This document shows positions 44,701 through 54,409 of a stretch of 64,000 nt of DNA, piece by piece. Position 1 is the first letter of the stretch. Every line of letters begins with the position of its first letter. The position numbers were made by a program, and so were the translations under genes. Below the pieces are notes generated by a model. The model was given only the letters and a program-made list of their open reading frames with translations. It was not told where the DNA came from and searched no databases. Location of the stretch: NCBI GenBank assembly GCA_964020155.1, contig OZ026554.1, positions 1,897,747-1,961,746 of the forward strand, read 5' to 3'. The stretch is from Chondrilla cf. caribensis. Taxonomy: Eukaryota > Porifera > Demospongiae > Chondrillida > Chondrillidae.

Positions 44701-46123
44701 ATGACATGAAGAGTGTTCATATGTGACCTCACTACGAGTAGTTTTTGTTACTGAACATAAATTTGCAAATGTGAAATGTGGTCGTTTACATATTGTGCAT
44801 GTTTGATGGCTTAAACTGCCATTATATCCCATAATTCAAACACAATATTTGACCAAATTATGACAGTAATAACGAATTGTTTGGAGCAATTGTATATGCC
44901 ATAAGTTTTTGCATGGCTGGCATGCATGTGTGTTGTGCATTCAATTTGTGTACTACATATTGTAGTACTACATATTGTGGTACTCGGAGCTTCCTTTTGA
45001 ACCTTACCAATTGCAGTCAGTCCACATGTTCCAGAAGATCAGGACACAACTGGTGCATATTCCGGAGATGGTTAGTCACTTTATGTGTAACAATCATTAT
45101 TATTATGTGACATGAGGAGAGGAAAGGTGTGCTGACTGATCTCTATTCAGGTTGCCAAATTTCTACATTAAGGTACAATGAGGGTAATTTCATACTACAT
45201 GCAAATCACTTTGTATCCATGTAGGAAGCAGTGAATTGGTCACTTTTCTCTATTAGTGGAGAATTGGCCATTGTTTGGAGGGAAAAAGTGAAGATTCAGT
45301 GCTACTTTGATGTATAATTCTGTTTCAATTACATATTATGAGGTTTTCAGCTGCTGACCTAATTCCTTCGATTTAATCAACTGGTGCAAATATTCACCAA
45401 CCTCTATAAGCAAAGCTGAGAAATTGGTGAATAGAACTTCAACCTCACAAGACCCACATGTGAAATTATATCTTGCCACATTTTTTGCAGGAAATGATAT
45501 GGATCATAATTAATAACTTAATAATATTAATAAATTGCCAATAGTCATAGTTGATGTTATTTTGTTCGTTTCTCCAAAGTTACAATGAACACATTAGGAT
45601 CCATTACACTCTGCATGTCACATATGCAATACAAGTGAAAGTTTGTTAATATGCTCCTGCATGCAAACCTCTATAATTCCATGTGATAAGCATGTGCAAG
45701 TATCACATGACAAAGAACACCAAATTTTGTTACATGCTGCTGATTCAGTCCTTCATGGATTCAATCCACTTGTGGTGTAATAGAACCTAATGGTGGATTA
45801 TATGTAGTGAATTCTTGTTAATCTGCCACCCCTCTATCCACCAAACCTTTCAATCTGCTACAATTTTCCAACATCAATATAATGTACAGGTGCCAATACA
45901 TATCCAGTTGATCTGCCAAACTCGTTAATCCACCATATTATTCTTTGAGAAGGAATAGTGGCAGATTAACGAGTATTCACTGTATACAGTCCACGTACAT
46001 CCTGTTGCCATGCCTGTTATATCACACAGGTGTCTTGTTTTAGGTGACCTGTTGGCAACATCTCCAACTTCCATCACTACGAGTATTCAACTTGAAGAGT
46101 GCCTTTGGGAAGCAGAAGTGTAA
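13746..46123 (+). CDS. Adhesion GPCR with duplicated HRM-SEA-GAIN-GPS ectodomain (about 50 exons)
   Basis: A cell-surface receptor of about 2,060 residues. Exon 1 (13,746-13,764) and exon 2 (13,944-13,987) give the signal peptide MIGIILAISLLIIPDVSL. All later junctions have GT..AG signals and compatible phases: 14,071-14,361; 14,713-14,926; 15,960-16,072; 16,504-16,569; 17,188-17,221; 17,404-17,526; 17,802-17,920; GAIN1/GPS1 18,480-22,180; Ig 23,300-23,605 and 23,850-24,149; 24,614-24,867; 25,415-25,637; 26,373-26,497; 27,559-27,660; second block 27,936-38,611; 7TM 38,975-43,867; tail 44,306-44,321 (weak), 45,017-45,070, 46,044-46,123. It ends with ECLWEAEV-TAA. By family it senses an external ligand or adhesion partner through a GAIN-tethered agonist and signals through G proteins. 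Possible alternatives are two genes sharing the region or unrecognised exons; the continuous phases favour one gene. Confidence 0.8.
14405..14456. repeat. (GT)n microsatellite
   Basis: About 25 GT units in the intron after GPCR exon 3. Confidence 0.9.
15078..15462. repeat. Higher-order (AC)n repeat with conserved spacer
   Basis: (AC)n tracts of varying length are separated five times by AGTCATGCATACAATCAC, so the array is a compound repeat of a microsatellite and an 18-bp unit. It lies in an intron of the GPCR. The long His-Thr open frames here are artefacts. Confidence 0.9.
16111..16334. mobile_element. MITE, TACAGTGAATA family, diverged copy
   Basis: Ends resemble AATACTCGGTAATTAGC and GGATTAATGAGTATTCAC in inverted order. 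It is the most diverged of five related copies in the introns and flank of the GPCR. Confidence 0.5.
18880..19019. mobile_element. MITE, TACAGTGAATA family
   Basis: Left end GAATTCTTGTTAATCTGCC and right end GTTGCGAATTCACTGTA form diverged inverted ends. Internal text (GGATTAACCAAATA, GGCAGATAAAG) matches the other copies. Confidence 0.6.
19710..19777 (+). tRNA. tRNA-like sequence (possible SINE head or tRNA pseudogene)
   Basis: GGTGGCT at the 5' end can pair with AGCTGCC at the 3' end. An A-box-like TAGCACAGTGGTTATGG and a B-box GGGTTCGAGTCCC are correctly spaced. The D and anticodon stems are poor, so a functional tRNA is unlikely. A pyrimidine-rich stretch follows, as in some tRNA-derived SINEs. 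It lies in a GPCR intron. Confidence 0.45.
20326..20382. repeat. (GT)n microsatellite
   Basis: About 28 GT units in a GPCR intron. Confidence 0.9.
20633..20690. repeat. (GT)n microsatellite starting at a splice donor
   Basis: The tract begins directly at the donor of exon 20,525-20,632 (AATG|GTGTGT), so the GT run itself supplies the donor. Confidence 0.85.
21257..21603. repeat. Minisatellite, unit CCCCCTGATGTGTCCGTAT
   Basis: About 17 copies of a 19-20-bp unit with point variants (TTATG/TGATG, CTGT/CCGT). It is contiguous, with no unique spacers. It lies in the GPCR intron between GAIN1 and GPS1 exons. Confidence 0.95.
22406..22546. repeat. Palindrome 1: 59-bp arms around a GAGGGCGCAGCCCGAGG core
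   Basis: The left arm starts TAGTTATACCCCGCTTTCGG and the right arm is its reverse complement with about two mismatches. The centre reads GGCCGAGGGCGCAGCCCGAG. Two more palindromes at 29,393-29,518 and 61,412-61,526 have unrelated arms but nearly the same centre. Confidence 0.95.
22549..23165. mobile_element. Possible element with degenerate tandem repeats and TATGTACCCCG ends
   Basis: Left end TATGTACCCCGTAGGC and right end CGTATCGGGGTACATA are inverted. Between about 22,640 and 23,035 are about seven degenerate copies of a 50-60-bp unit (TTCGTTCGGTAAATATTC, AGGCTCGTGGGTTCGGCAAG, TTTCC). A hairpin CTGGGGTACAT/ATGTACCCCAG is near 23,061-23,088. It directly follows palindrome 1. Confidence 0.5.
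23300..24149 (+). other. Two Ig-like domain exons of the GPCR
   Basis: Exons 23,300-23,605 and 23,850-24,149 are each about 100 codons, both phase 1 to 1, the typical Ig-domain module. Ig1 has LTLTC, IVWTVNGS and YQFSC. Ig2 has LCLQC, LVWRINGS and the DYSGMYSC signature. They sit after the degenerate GPS and before the next HRM, an insertion compatible with exon shuffling between phase-1 introns. Each has N-glycosylation sequons of the form NGS. Confidence 0.85.
23628..23732. repeat. (GT)n microsatellite with GTATGT/GCGTGC variants
   Basis: It lies in the intron between the two Ig exons of the GPCR. Confidence 0.9.
24150..24310. repeat. Minisatellite beginning at a splice donor, unit GTGTGTATGGAGTCTAC
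   Basis: It starts at the donor of Ig2 (GTATGTATCGAGTGTATG) and continues as about seven variants of a 17-20-bp unit. Confidence 0.8.
25678..25790. repeat. Minisatellite, unit GTGTTGGTGAA(G/T)T
   Basis: About eight short units lie 40 bp after the donor of exon 25,415-25,637. Confidence 0.8.
26734..27352. mobile_element. Non-autonomous DNA transposon with about 48-bp terminal inverted repeats
   Basis: Left end GTACGGTACTTCCCATAGTA and on to GGCGGTCAACCGG; the right end is the reverse complement with a single mismatch over about 48 bp. Subterminal repeats of TCGATGACCGTA type lie at both ends in inverted orientation (GACCGTTGATCGACCG near 27,258-27,300). Overlapping open frames of 78-107 codons are inside on both strands without recognisable domains. 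It lies in the GPCR intron between exons 26,373-26,497 and 27,559-27,660. Confidence 0.8.
27797..27831. repeat. Perfect 35-bp hairpin
   Basis: AATGGCGAATACAAT, a five-base loop TACTA, then the exact complement. It lies in a GPCR intron. Confidence 0.9.
28221..28600. repeat. Minisatellite beginning at a splice donor, unit TTCACTGTACAGGTTGTG
   Basis: About 20 units of 16-18 bp start within the first bases of the intron after exon 27,936-28,220. The apparent Tyr-Arg-Leu-Cys protein extension into it is not coding. Confidence 0.9.
29393..29518. repeat. Palindrome 2: 50-bp arms around a CGAGGGCGGAGCCCGAGG core
   Basis: Arms start TAGTTGTACCACCTTTCAGC and are near-perfect complements. The core is CCACGAGGGCGGAGCCCGAG. 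The flank beyond (TTTACGCGCTGGTATCGAT) resembles the flank of palindrome 1 (TTTACGCGGGCTGGTA). Confidence 0.95.
29651..29830. mobile_element. MITE with TACAGTGAAACCTC ends
   Basis: 180 bp with inverted ends TACAGTGAAACCTCTCTAA and GATTAGTGAGGTTTCACTGTA and internal TTGGATTAT motifs. TA-target, Tc1/mariner-like by end sequence. It is in a GPCR intron. Confidence 0.8.
30654..30792. mobile_element. MITE, TACAGTGAATA family, right end missing
   Basis: It starts TACAGTGAATACAGTTAATC and shares the internal text CCAGTACCAATATAATGTAC with other copies. It ends at TTAATCCAGCATATGG without the inverted right end. Confidence 0.65.
33794..34045. repeat. Minisatellite beginning at a splice donor, unit CACACCTCCTGTATGTCATA
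   Basis: About nine units of 25-26 bp (CTGTACACACCTCCTGTATC type) begin 20 bp after the donor of exon 33,725-33,793. Three more copies lie at 34,266-34,350 in the same intron. Confidence 0.9.
36082..36553. mobile_element. Old MITE-like inverted repeat pair
   Basis: TAGTCTCGTACCCAGCGTCA with CCATATTATTTGGGCG (36,237-36,283) recurs inverted as GCCCAAATAATGGGAGTGGG (36,512-36,550) and directly at 36,082-36,125. It is diverged, in the intron between exons 35,755-35,830 and 37,326-37,449. Confidence 0.55.
37061..37262. mobile_element. MITE with TACCGTATAGYGGGAAATTTT ends, copy 1
   Basis: About 202 bp. The left end TACCGTATAGTGGGAAATTT and the right end ATATCCCGCTATATATGGTA are inverted. A second copy is at 44,471-44,676. 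Confidence 0.8.
40137..40312. mobile_element. MITE, TACAGTGAATA family
   Basis: Left end CAGTGAATTCTTGTTAATCC and right end GATTAACGAGTATTCACTGT. About 176 bp, in the intron between TM3 and TM4 exons. Confidence 0.8.
42529..43590. mobile_element. DNA transposon-like element with CACAGGG..TTATAACGGACCC ends
   Basis: Left end CACAGGGGGGTTATAACGG then ACCC; right end GGGTCCGTTATAATGACCC then TGTG, about 25 bp inverted with a few mismatches. Inside, CCGTGAGGGAAGATGTTATA (43,144) is inverted at 43,259-43,283. No transposase is readable. It sits within the TM7 intron of the GPCR (42,037-43,702). The CAGGG start is hAT-like but no 8-bp target duplication is clear. Confidence 0.65.
44471..44676. mobile_element. 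MITE with TACCGTATAACGGGAAATTTT ends, copy 2
   Basis: It shares ends and internal order (TAGGCCAACCGTGAAA, AAAATTTTGTCCC) with 37,061-37,262. It abuts candidate tail-exon sequence of the GPCR. Confidence 0.75.
45805..45984. mobile_element. MITE, TACAGTGAATA family
   Basis: Left end TAGTGAATTCTTGTTAATCT and right end AGATTAACGAGTATTCACTG then TA. 180 bp, in the last GPCR intron. Confidence 0.8.
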
Positions 46124-47728
46124 CCTCACTATTGTAGTGAGATGTCTTATTGCAGTCGTTTGCATGTGTTTTCAGTGGATAGGGTTGATTTTGTAAAGTG
46201 AAATCCATGGAAAATTCCGATATAATTAATTTTAGTTTAATTTTTAATGGGACCAATCTACTATGGTAAAAGCAAGGTTCTGCATGTAGTGCACGCCTAG
46301 TTTAAATGGTTACACATTGGCACTCACTCATCTTACATTGAACACATGCACCATGCACTATAGTTCATATCTACTGTTTTAAAATGGATTTCATCAATTA
46401 GCGATTCAGAATAAATGTCATTCATATTAACTTTATGAACAGGTATACTAAAATATGTAGACAAGTGTTTATTGATTGATCTTACGTTTTCTAATTAATA
46501 TAATAATGCATTTAGTTATTGTTATGAACTTAGTCTGTACCGCGATAATAATATATAATATTATTTATATACGTACATGCATTAAGTTTAACTCTTCTTT
46601 CATGTATATACAAAGAGTCTGTTCATGGACACTATCTTGTAATAATATTATACATTCCTTGTATATTCTTTACATTCCTTGAGTTCCTGGAGGTCCTCCT
46701 CCACACACCCCTTCACCCCGCTTTCGGACCTTATACTTTCACTAACGGGGTGGATAGCAGGCATTAATTTTTATTGAGAATGAAATAGTGAGAAGCATGT
46801 TTTGACACATAATTATATGCATATTTCCATCACTACATAAAAAGTAATCCCTTTCTCATGCAGATCCTATACGGACGAATACGCCTGTAGGGCGGGTAAT
46901 TCAGCTATAGTATGTAAAAATGCACACTATGATTGATTTTGAGATTCCTTGTTCAACAACTGAATCATGCAGACAAAAGTGCTTTGAAGTATAGATGTGT
47001 TGGTTTTGCAATATTATTTCTGCTCATGATCACTCTTCATTCCTGGAATGGAATTCCTTGCAATCCTGTCAATCCTAGCAGTCCTCCCACTTTCAACTCT
47101 CCTTTCATATCTATGCCTAAGTATACACAGATGTATCAATATTCATTCCTTGAAGGCAATTCCTTACATAAAATCCTGTCAGTCCTGGTGGTCCTCTCAA
47201 TTTCAATTCTAAGTTCCGTTTGTTCAATTCAGTATGAACACGTTGGGATACCATTACACTTTGCATATCACATAATATACAAGTGAAAGTTTGTTAATAT
47301 GCTCCTGCATGCAAACCTCTATAATAATTATTCCATGTGATAAGTATGTGCACGTATCATATAAAAAAGCGCACCAAAACTTGCTACATGCTGCTGATTC
47401 AGTCCTTCATGGATTCAATGTGGATTTGTAGCATAACAGAACCTGATGGTGGATTATAACCTACTCTGTTGGTTTGTGGTAAACCAACAGAGTAGTGTGT
47501 TTTGAAAACAGGTCCACTTATAATGATATTCATAGTGTATTTTAGGTATGCATAGTCATGTTTAGCCATGTTTGAGGTACTTTGCATGTGTGTGTGTGTG
47601 CGTGCGTACGTGCGTGTGTGTGTGTGCGTGTGTGTGTGTGTGTTTGTGTGTGTGTGCGTGTGTGCGTGCGTGCGTGTGCGTGTTTGTGTGTTGTGTGTGT
47701 GTGTGTTGTGTGTGTGTGTGTGTGTGTG

Positions 47729-47788
<60 letters not shown>

Positions 47789-48239
47789 AGTATGTTTGTA
47801 TATACCTCATTATATATGTGCATGAAATTTTGCATTGAACAGAACTAGATGGTGGATTATGTGTACACTGTGCATATATCCTATTATTTCCATGCCTGTT
47901 ATATTGCATTCCATTATTCATTATTCGTGTTATATTGTATTCCATTATTCATGGTATTTATGATAACAACGAAGTCCATTTTCATAAATTCCCATGTGCA
48001 CTGCTTTTCCTTCCACTTGTATCTTATTTCATTGTCTTAACTAATGTCAATCTGGTATATTCAATGAAGTGGTTTTCATATTCGATATCGAAAGTTCAAA
48101 ATAGGTCAATAGCAAATTAAGATAAACCAAATACCTGAAAACAAGCCCTATATAATTAAAGGTAAGCCTACAGCACTAAATTAGAATTTCACATATCATT
48201 TCAGAATATGTTGCACCATCCTATGTCTACTTGTGCTCC
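46124..48239. other. 3' flanks of GPCR and collagen 2
   Basis: No gene. AATAAA at 46,410-46,415 is a possible GPCR polyadenylation signal, 287 bp after the stop. Positions 47,455-47,580 repeat the flank found just upstream of collagen exon 1, including a perfect hairpin CTACTCTGTTGGTTT/AAACCAACAGAGTAG at about 47,460-47,494. A (GT)n tract follows at 47,588-47,785. Positions 47,790-48,200 repeat the 3' flank of collagen 1 (5980-6360), as expected for a duplicated unit. Confidence 0.5.
47588..47785. repeat. (GT)n microsatellite, interrupted by GCGTGC and GTTGT
   Basis: Nearly 200 bp of GT-rich repeat between the GPCR and collagen 2. Cys-Val and His-Thr translations are artefacts. Confidence 0.95.
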
Positions 48240-51200
48240 TTATTGCCCTGGGGATCCTTTTTCTCCTTGTGGTCCTGGAGGTCCTTGGCGTCCTATCTCT
48301 CCTTGTGGTCCTTGTGGTCCTGGGGGTCCCATGTCTCCTTTTGGTCCTTGTGGTCCTTGGGGTCCTATGTCTCCTTGTGGTCCTCGGGTTCCTATCTCTC
48401 CTTGTGGTCCTGGGGGTCCCATGTCTCCTTTTGGTCCTTGTGGTCCTTGGGGTCCTATGTCTCCTTGTGGTCCTCGGGTTCCTATCTCTCCTTGTGGTCC
48501 TGGGGGTCCCATGTCTCCTTTTGGTCCTTGTGGTCCTTGGGGTCCTATCTCTCCTTGTGGTCCTGGGGGTCCCATGTCTCCTTTTGGTCCTTGTGGTCCT
48601 TGGGGTCCTATATCTCCTTGTGGTCCTTGGGGTCCTTGGGGTCCTTGGGATCCTATGTCTCCTTTTGGTCCTTGTGGTCCTTGGGGTCCTCGGGTTCCTC
48701 TGTCTCCTTGTGGTCCTGAATCCCCCTTTTCACCATCTTTTCCATTACGTCCTGGCAATCCTGTGTCTCCTTTCAGTCCTGGTTCACCTTTTGGGCCAGC
48801 ATTTCCTGGTTGTCCTTTTTCTCCATGCTCACCTTTTGTTCCATTTAGACCTTGTGGTCCTGGTGGTCCTATCTCTCCTTGTGATCCTGGATCCCCCTTT
48901 TCACCATCTGTTCCATCACGTCCTGGTTCTCCTGTGTTTCCTTTTTGTCCAAAATTTCCTGGTTGTCCAGTTTCTCCTCGATCACCTTTTGTTCCTTTGA
49001 GACCTTGTGCCCCTGGGGGTCCTATGTCACCTTGTAGTCCTTGTTCCCCCTTTTCACCATCTGTTCCATTGCGTCCTGGCACTCCTGCATCTCCTTTTTG
49101 TCCATTATTTCCTGGTTGTCCTGTTTCTCCACGTTCACCTTTCTGTCCATCTCTTCCTGTTTGTCCTGTTTCTCCGCGTTCACCTTTAGTTCCTTTGAGA
49201 CCTTGTGCCCCTGGGGGTCCTATATCACCTTGTAGTCCTCGTTCCCCCTTTTCACCATCTGTTCCATTGCATCCTGGCACTCCTGTATCGCCTTTTTGTC
49301 CATTATTCCCTGGTTGTCCTGTTTCTCCACGTTCACCTTTTGTTCCATTAACTCCTTTTTCTCCTATGTCACCCTTTTGTCCGTTTGTTCCATTGGGTCC
49401 TGTTGGTCCTCGGAGTCCTCTGTCTCCTTGTGGTCCTTGATCCCCCTTTGTGCCATCTGTTCCATTGCGTCCTGGCAGTCCTGTACTTCCTTTCGGTCCT
49501 AGTTTACCTCTCCGTCCTTTTTCTCCATGCTCGCCTTTTGTTCCATTTAGACCTTGTGGTCCTGGTGGTCCTATCTCTCCTTGTGATCCTTGATCCCCCT
49601 TTTCACCATCTGTTCCATCACGTCCTGGTTCTCCTGTGTTTCCTTTTTGTCCAAAATTTCCTGGTTGTCCAGTTTCTCCTCGATCACCTTTTGTTCCTTT
49701 GAGACCTTGTGCCCCTGGGGGTCCTATGTCACCTTGCAGTCCTTGTTCCCCCTTTTCACCATCTGTTCCATTGCGTCCTGTCACTCCTGCTTCTCCTTTT
49801 TGTCCATCACTTCCTGTTTGTCCTGTTTCTCCTCGATCACCTTTTGTTCCTTTGAGACCTTGTGCCCCTGGGGGTCCTATGTCACCTTGCAGTCCTCGTT
49901 CTCCCTTTTCACCATCTGTTCCATTGCGTCCTGGCACTCCTGTATCTCCTTTTTGTCCATTATTTCCTGGTTGTCCTTTTTCTCCACGTTCACCTTTTGT
50001 TCCATTAACTCCTTTTTCTCCTATGTCACCCTTTTCACCATTTGTTCCATTGGGTCCTGTTGGTCCTCGGGGTCCTCTGTCTCCTTGTGGTCCTTGATCC
50101 CCCTTTTTCCCATCTGTTCCATTGTGCCCTGGCAGTCCTGTACTTCCTTTCGGTCCTAGTTTACCTCTCCGTCCTTTTTCTCCATGCTCGCCTTTTGTTC
50201 CATTTAGACCTTGTGGTCCTGGTGGTCCTATCTCTCCTTTTGATCCTGGATCCCCCTTTTCACCATCTGTTCCATCACGTCCTGGTTCTCCTGTGTTTCC
50301 TTTTTGTCCAAAATTTCCTGGTTGTCCAGTTTCTCCTCGATCACCTTTTGTTCCTTTGAGACCTTGTGCCCCTGGGGGTCCTATGTCACCTTGCAGTCCT
50401 CGTTCCCCCTTTTCACCATCTGTTCCATTGGGTCCTGTTGGTCCTCGGGGTCCTCTGTCTCCTTGTGGTCCTTGATCCCCCTTTTTCCCATCTGTTCCAT
50501 TACGTCCTGGCAATCCTGTGTCTCCTTTCAGTCCTGGTTCACCTTTCTGTCCATCACTTCCTGTTTGTCCTGTTTCTCCGCGTTCACCTTTTGTTCCTTT
50601 GAGACCTTGTACCCCTGGGGGACCTATGTCACCTTGTAGTCCTTGTTCCCCCTTTTCACCATCTGTTCCATTGCGTCCTATCACTCCTGCTTCTCCTTTT
50701 TGTCCCTTATTTCCTGGTTGTCCTCTTTTTCCACGGTCACCTTTTGTTCCATTAACTCCTTTCTCTCCTACGTCACCCTTTTCTCCGTTAGTTCCATTGG
50801 GTCCTCTTGGTCCTCGGGGTCCCCTGTTTCCTTTTGGCCCTGGTGGTCCTCGGGGTCCTATCTCTCCTTGTTGTCCTTGTTGCCCCTTTTCACCATCTGT
50901 TCCATCCTGTCCTGGCACTCCTGTTTCTCCTTTTTGTCCCTTATTTCCTGGTTGTCCTCTTTCTCCACGTTCACCTTTTGTTCCATTAACTCCTTTTTCT
51001 CCTACGTCACCCTTTTCTCCGTTTGTTCCATTGGGTCCTGTTGGTCCTCGGAGTCCTCTGTCTCCTTGTGGTCCTGGATCCCCCTTTGTGCCATCTGTTC
51101 CATTACGCCCAGGCAGTCCTGTACTTCCTTTCAGTCCTGGTTTACCTCTCAGACCTTGTGGTCCTGGTGGTCCTATCTCCCCTTGTGATCCTTGATTTCC

Positions 51201-54033
51201 CCTTTCACCATCTGTTCCATTACGTCCTGGCTCTCCTGTGTCTCCTTTCATTCCTGATGCACCTTTCTGTCCAGCATTGCCTGGTTGCCCTGTTTCTCCT
51301 TTTGCACCCTTTGTTCCATTAAGCCCAGTTGGTCCTTGGGGTCCTTTGTCTCCTTTACTTCCAGGAGGTCCTGGATCTCCCTTCTCACCCTTTGTTCCAT
51401 TTATCCCAACAGATCCTGGTGTTCCTTTGCTCCCTTTTGGTCCAGGTGGACAACTGCAACCATCTTGTCGTCTAGTTCTTTCCAGGACTTTATCTGTTTG
51501 AAAGACAGTGAGTTCATTTATTAATCCAAATTAGCAATGTGATTATATGGATTAGCACATATTATACATTCAATGTAGAATATGAGTTTGTGCATATATC
51601 CCTGAGACAACAAAGAGAGTTTCTCCTGCATGTTATCACAAATTCACCTTTTGGTATGGTGTTATGTATAAGTTGTACTAATTCAGACATAGTTGAAAAG
51701 AGGCTTGTCTGAATGTCAATAATAATAAAATTATGACATTGATTTGTTGTGTAAGAGCAATTTATGCAGCTATAGTACGTACACATCAATAATGGTTACA
51801 GGAACATCCTAGTGTAAATGATCTTGAGATAATTATCAGGAAAGTATAAGGGGCACTGCCATTATAGAACAGAGTTTTATCACAGGTGTTTTGTTATGTT
51901 GAATATTGCAATTGACAGTTCTTTATGAGTGTCCATGATTAATTTTCCCTTATGGAAACTAACACCTAACAAGGAGAATTTTACCTGACAAATGATTAAA
52001 TCACTGGATTTATGCTGAACCAGCCGAAAATAGACCGAAGTCCTATTTTGATGGCAACCAGTGATTACCTCCCACTCATCCAAATCATCAAAAACAAACC
52101 ACAGACAGCTGTTTCACTCTCATTCGAGTTCATCAGTGTGGTATACCCTGTACATCAGTTGGATGACTGTCCTCATCTTTTCATTCCGACACACAAGTAA
52201 ACACTTGTGGTCTTCATGATAAGTGAGGATGGAGGCTTACAGTCAGGGTGTGACTGCGTGCTCTGATGGTTAGGGAAGGTTTATTGCAAATAAGCCGGTG
52301 CAAGGCCTAAGATTGACAAATTGTATCACTGGATTCATGCCGATCCAGCTAAAAATAGACCAAAGACTCTATTGGCTGGGGGATCGAAGTCCTATTTTGC
52401 ATGATGGCAACCAGTGATTACCTCCTAGTCATGAGCTCAAATGAGAGGGAAACAGTCCTTTTACATATTGGGCAACTTACAGAGAAATGACTCAATGCTC
52501 AGTTGAGTCTTTCAGAATAGTGGCACCCTCTACATTCATTAGCAGGCCAGAGTAAATTTCCAGCCAAGGCTACATTATCAGTCACAAATCACCTTTGAAC
52601 CTGTGCATCAGTAGGGGTTCCCACATACATACGTAGGTTAAGCCCAATTAAGAGATCAATCTAGGGTTGGGATAGAGACTTGATTATGATCAACTATCAG
52701 GTAATCCAGGTGTACTATGCTAAGACAACCTTGGCCATGTGCAGGTTTTAATGCCTCTGGCTAATAAATGCAAGATTTCTGCACTTTCACTGTTGTTTGT
52801 GGCTTTGGATTCTGAATAAGAACCTGATTTTTAGTCTTTAAGGCTTTGTACAAGCATACAAGCCCATAATTATCCAAATTGACATTTGTGGAAGTTTCTC
52901 AGACTGGAAAATGGAGGAAAATTAAAAAAAGATACTTCTACTATATATAGTGATTTAGAATGCATGTACTAACATTATCATTCACTGAATTAGATGTGTA
53001 AATTCCTTTATTTTGCAGTCCGGAAACTTACATAAGTGTCAATTAGAATAGTTTGTGTCAGTATGCAGGTACAAAGGACGGGAAGTCAGGTTTCCATTTG
53101 GAATTCAAAACGGAAAGGCCTATAATTATAGTGCATTCTAGTCGCTGACCGTGGCCGACTTCGCTACTTCCTCTCTCTTCAATTAGCCGAATATGTTGAC
53201 GGTTCACGCGGAAATTGTTAGGAGACATGTATAGGGGCATGCAGCGATTTTTTCGTTCTTATCCAGCATAAATGAAAAAAAATTAAGCTACCCTGGACGA
53301 ATTCCTATTACTCGCTACCGAATTTACTACTGACGTGTAATTGCCGAGAATAAAGAATTGGACTAAATCTGAATTGGAGCGCAAAAGCTTCGCCGAATGT
53401 TATAATTTCAGCTAGAAGGTTCTTTCAAAAATGAAAATGTCACCCAAGGAATTCGAGCGGAGTGGGCGACAGTCTCACAAGTTTCTTAACTCGATCGAAT
53501 TACTTGTTCAATGCCCATCCCAAGTCATTTGCTGCCGTACTTCCAATTTTCTATCGTCGAATTAGCTATTCGGTATTGGTCTTAAACCGAGGTCTGAAAT
53601 TGGCATTCTTCCGGACATAATATTATTATCGAATCGACCGAAGAAATCGAATCGGGCGATTCGGCAATTTCGATCGCGGCGGAAAGTGTCCTTGTTGGCC
53701 ACCGTAGGTATTTGACCGTGTACTTTCTTATCGCTCCGGTAACGCCGTTTGGTGACGTCATGAACGCTTAACCGGTCAACAGGAGGATTGAAGAGTAGGG
53801 AATGCAGATACTATTTGAACCTCGCCAAATTCACCTTTCTCTTCAAGTGGTTCCAGTCTCTTCTCCAAATGCTCTATCTTATGGTGAAGTGACTTGATTT
53901 CTTCTTGTGACTCCTTCACTTTGTTTTCAAGTTCTGAAAATGCCTTTTGCAAATCAGTGATCCCCCCAATACTAGTAGTCACCACACAACACAAAAGAGC
54001 CACTTGTAGAAAGAGCTGAATGCTTGGATTCAT
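48240..54033 (-). CDS. Secreted/anchored short collagen 2 (two exons: 54,033-53,835 and 51,493-48,240)
   Basis: Predicted 1,150 residues. Exon 1 (199 bp, same length and phase as in collagen 1) gives the leader [18 protein letters not shown] and the coiled coil. An upstream in-frame ATG at 54,150 exists but is not conserved in copy 1, so 54,033 is preferred. Exon 2 starts after tttcaaacag and reads [18 protein letters not shown], then over 1,040 residues of Gly-X-Y ending [11 protein letters not shown] with no C-terminal globular domain. Internal repetition is strong ([19 protein letters not shown] type units). About two dozen NGT sequons fall in the Gly-X-Y frame, and one Cys lies in the helix ([10 protein letters not shown]). 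Antisense open frames up to 410 codons are shadows of the repeat. By family it forms trimeric extracellular fibres or linkers; trimerisation would have to start from the N-terminal coil. Confidence 0.9.
51721..53036. mobile_element. 1.3-kb insertion in collagen 2 intron with TGTCAAT target duplication
   Basis: Compared with the intron of collagen 1, collagen 2 carries this extra 1.3 kb flanked by TGTCAAT (51,714-51,720 and 53,037-53,043); collagen 1 has the uninterrupted site near 7850. The same insert is in collagen 3 from 62,823 to the window end. An AATAATAAAATT stretch is at its left end. Inside, GTTTCACTCTCATTCGAG (52,107) is inverted near 52,437-52,460, and a block with CAACCAGTGATTACCTCC is directly repeated. 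No transposase or reverse transcriptase is seen. Confidence 0.7.
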
Positions 54034-54341
54034 AACTGTAGCTTCAGTCACTACTCTCAGGTCTGGTTTGTGGTAACCCAACAGAGCAGTCTGTTTTGAA
54101 AGTCCACTTCTAATGATATTCATATATGTTGCACTTATAATGATATTCATAGTGCATTCCTAGGTTTAATGTATAGCCGTGTTTTGGGTACTTTCCATTA
54201 ATATCCACAGGGAATGGGAATTGATGTGGGAATTTCATCCCCCCACACCACATGAATGTGGGATCATTATTATAGTAATGCTGCTCTGATGTAAACAAGT
54301 TATTCATGTGTGTGTGGGGGGGGGCGTGTTTTGGTGTTATA

Positions 54342-54409
<68 letters not shown>

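Noticed and set aside
48208..51501. Long plus-strand open frames (up to 410 codons, Pro/Ser/Gly or Leu/Val rich) opposite collagen 2
   Set aside because: They are antisense shadows of the GGTCCT-type Gly-X-Y repeat; the minus strand has the perfect Gly-X-Y frame with signal exon and stop. The same holds at 6365-7600 and 61,593-62,626.
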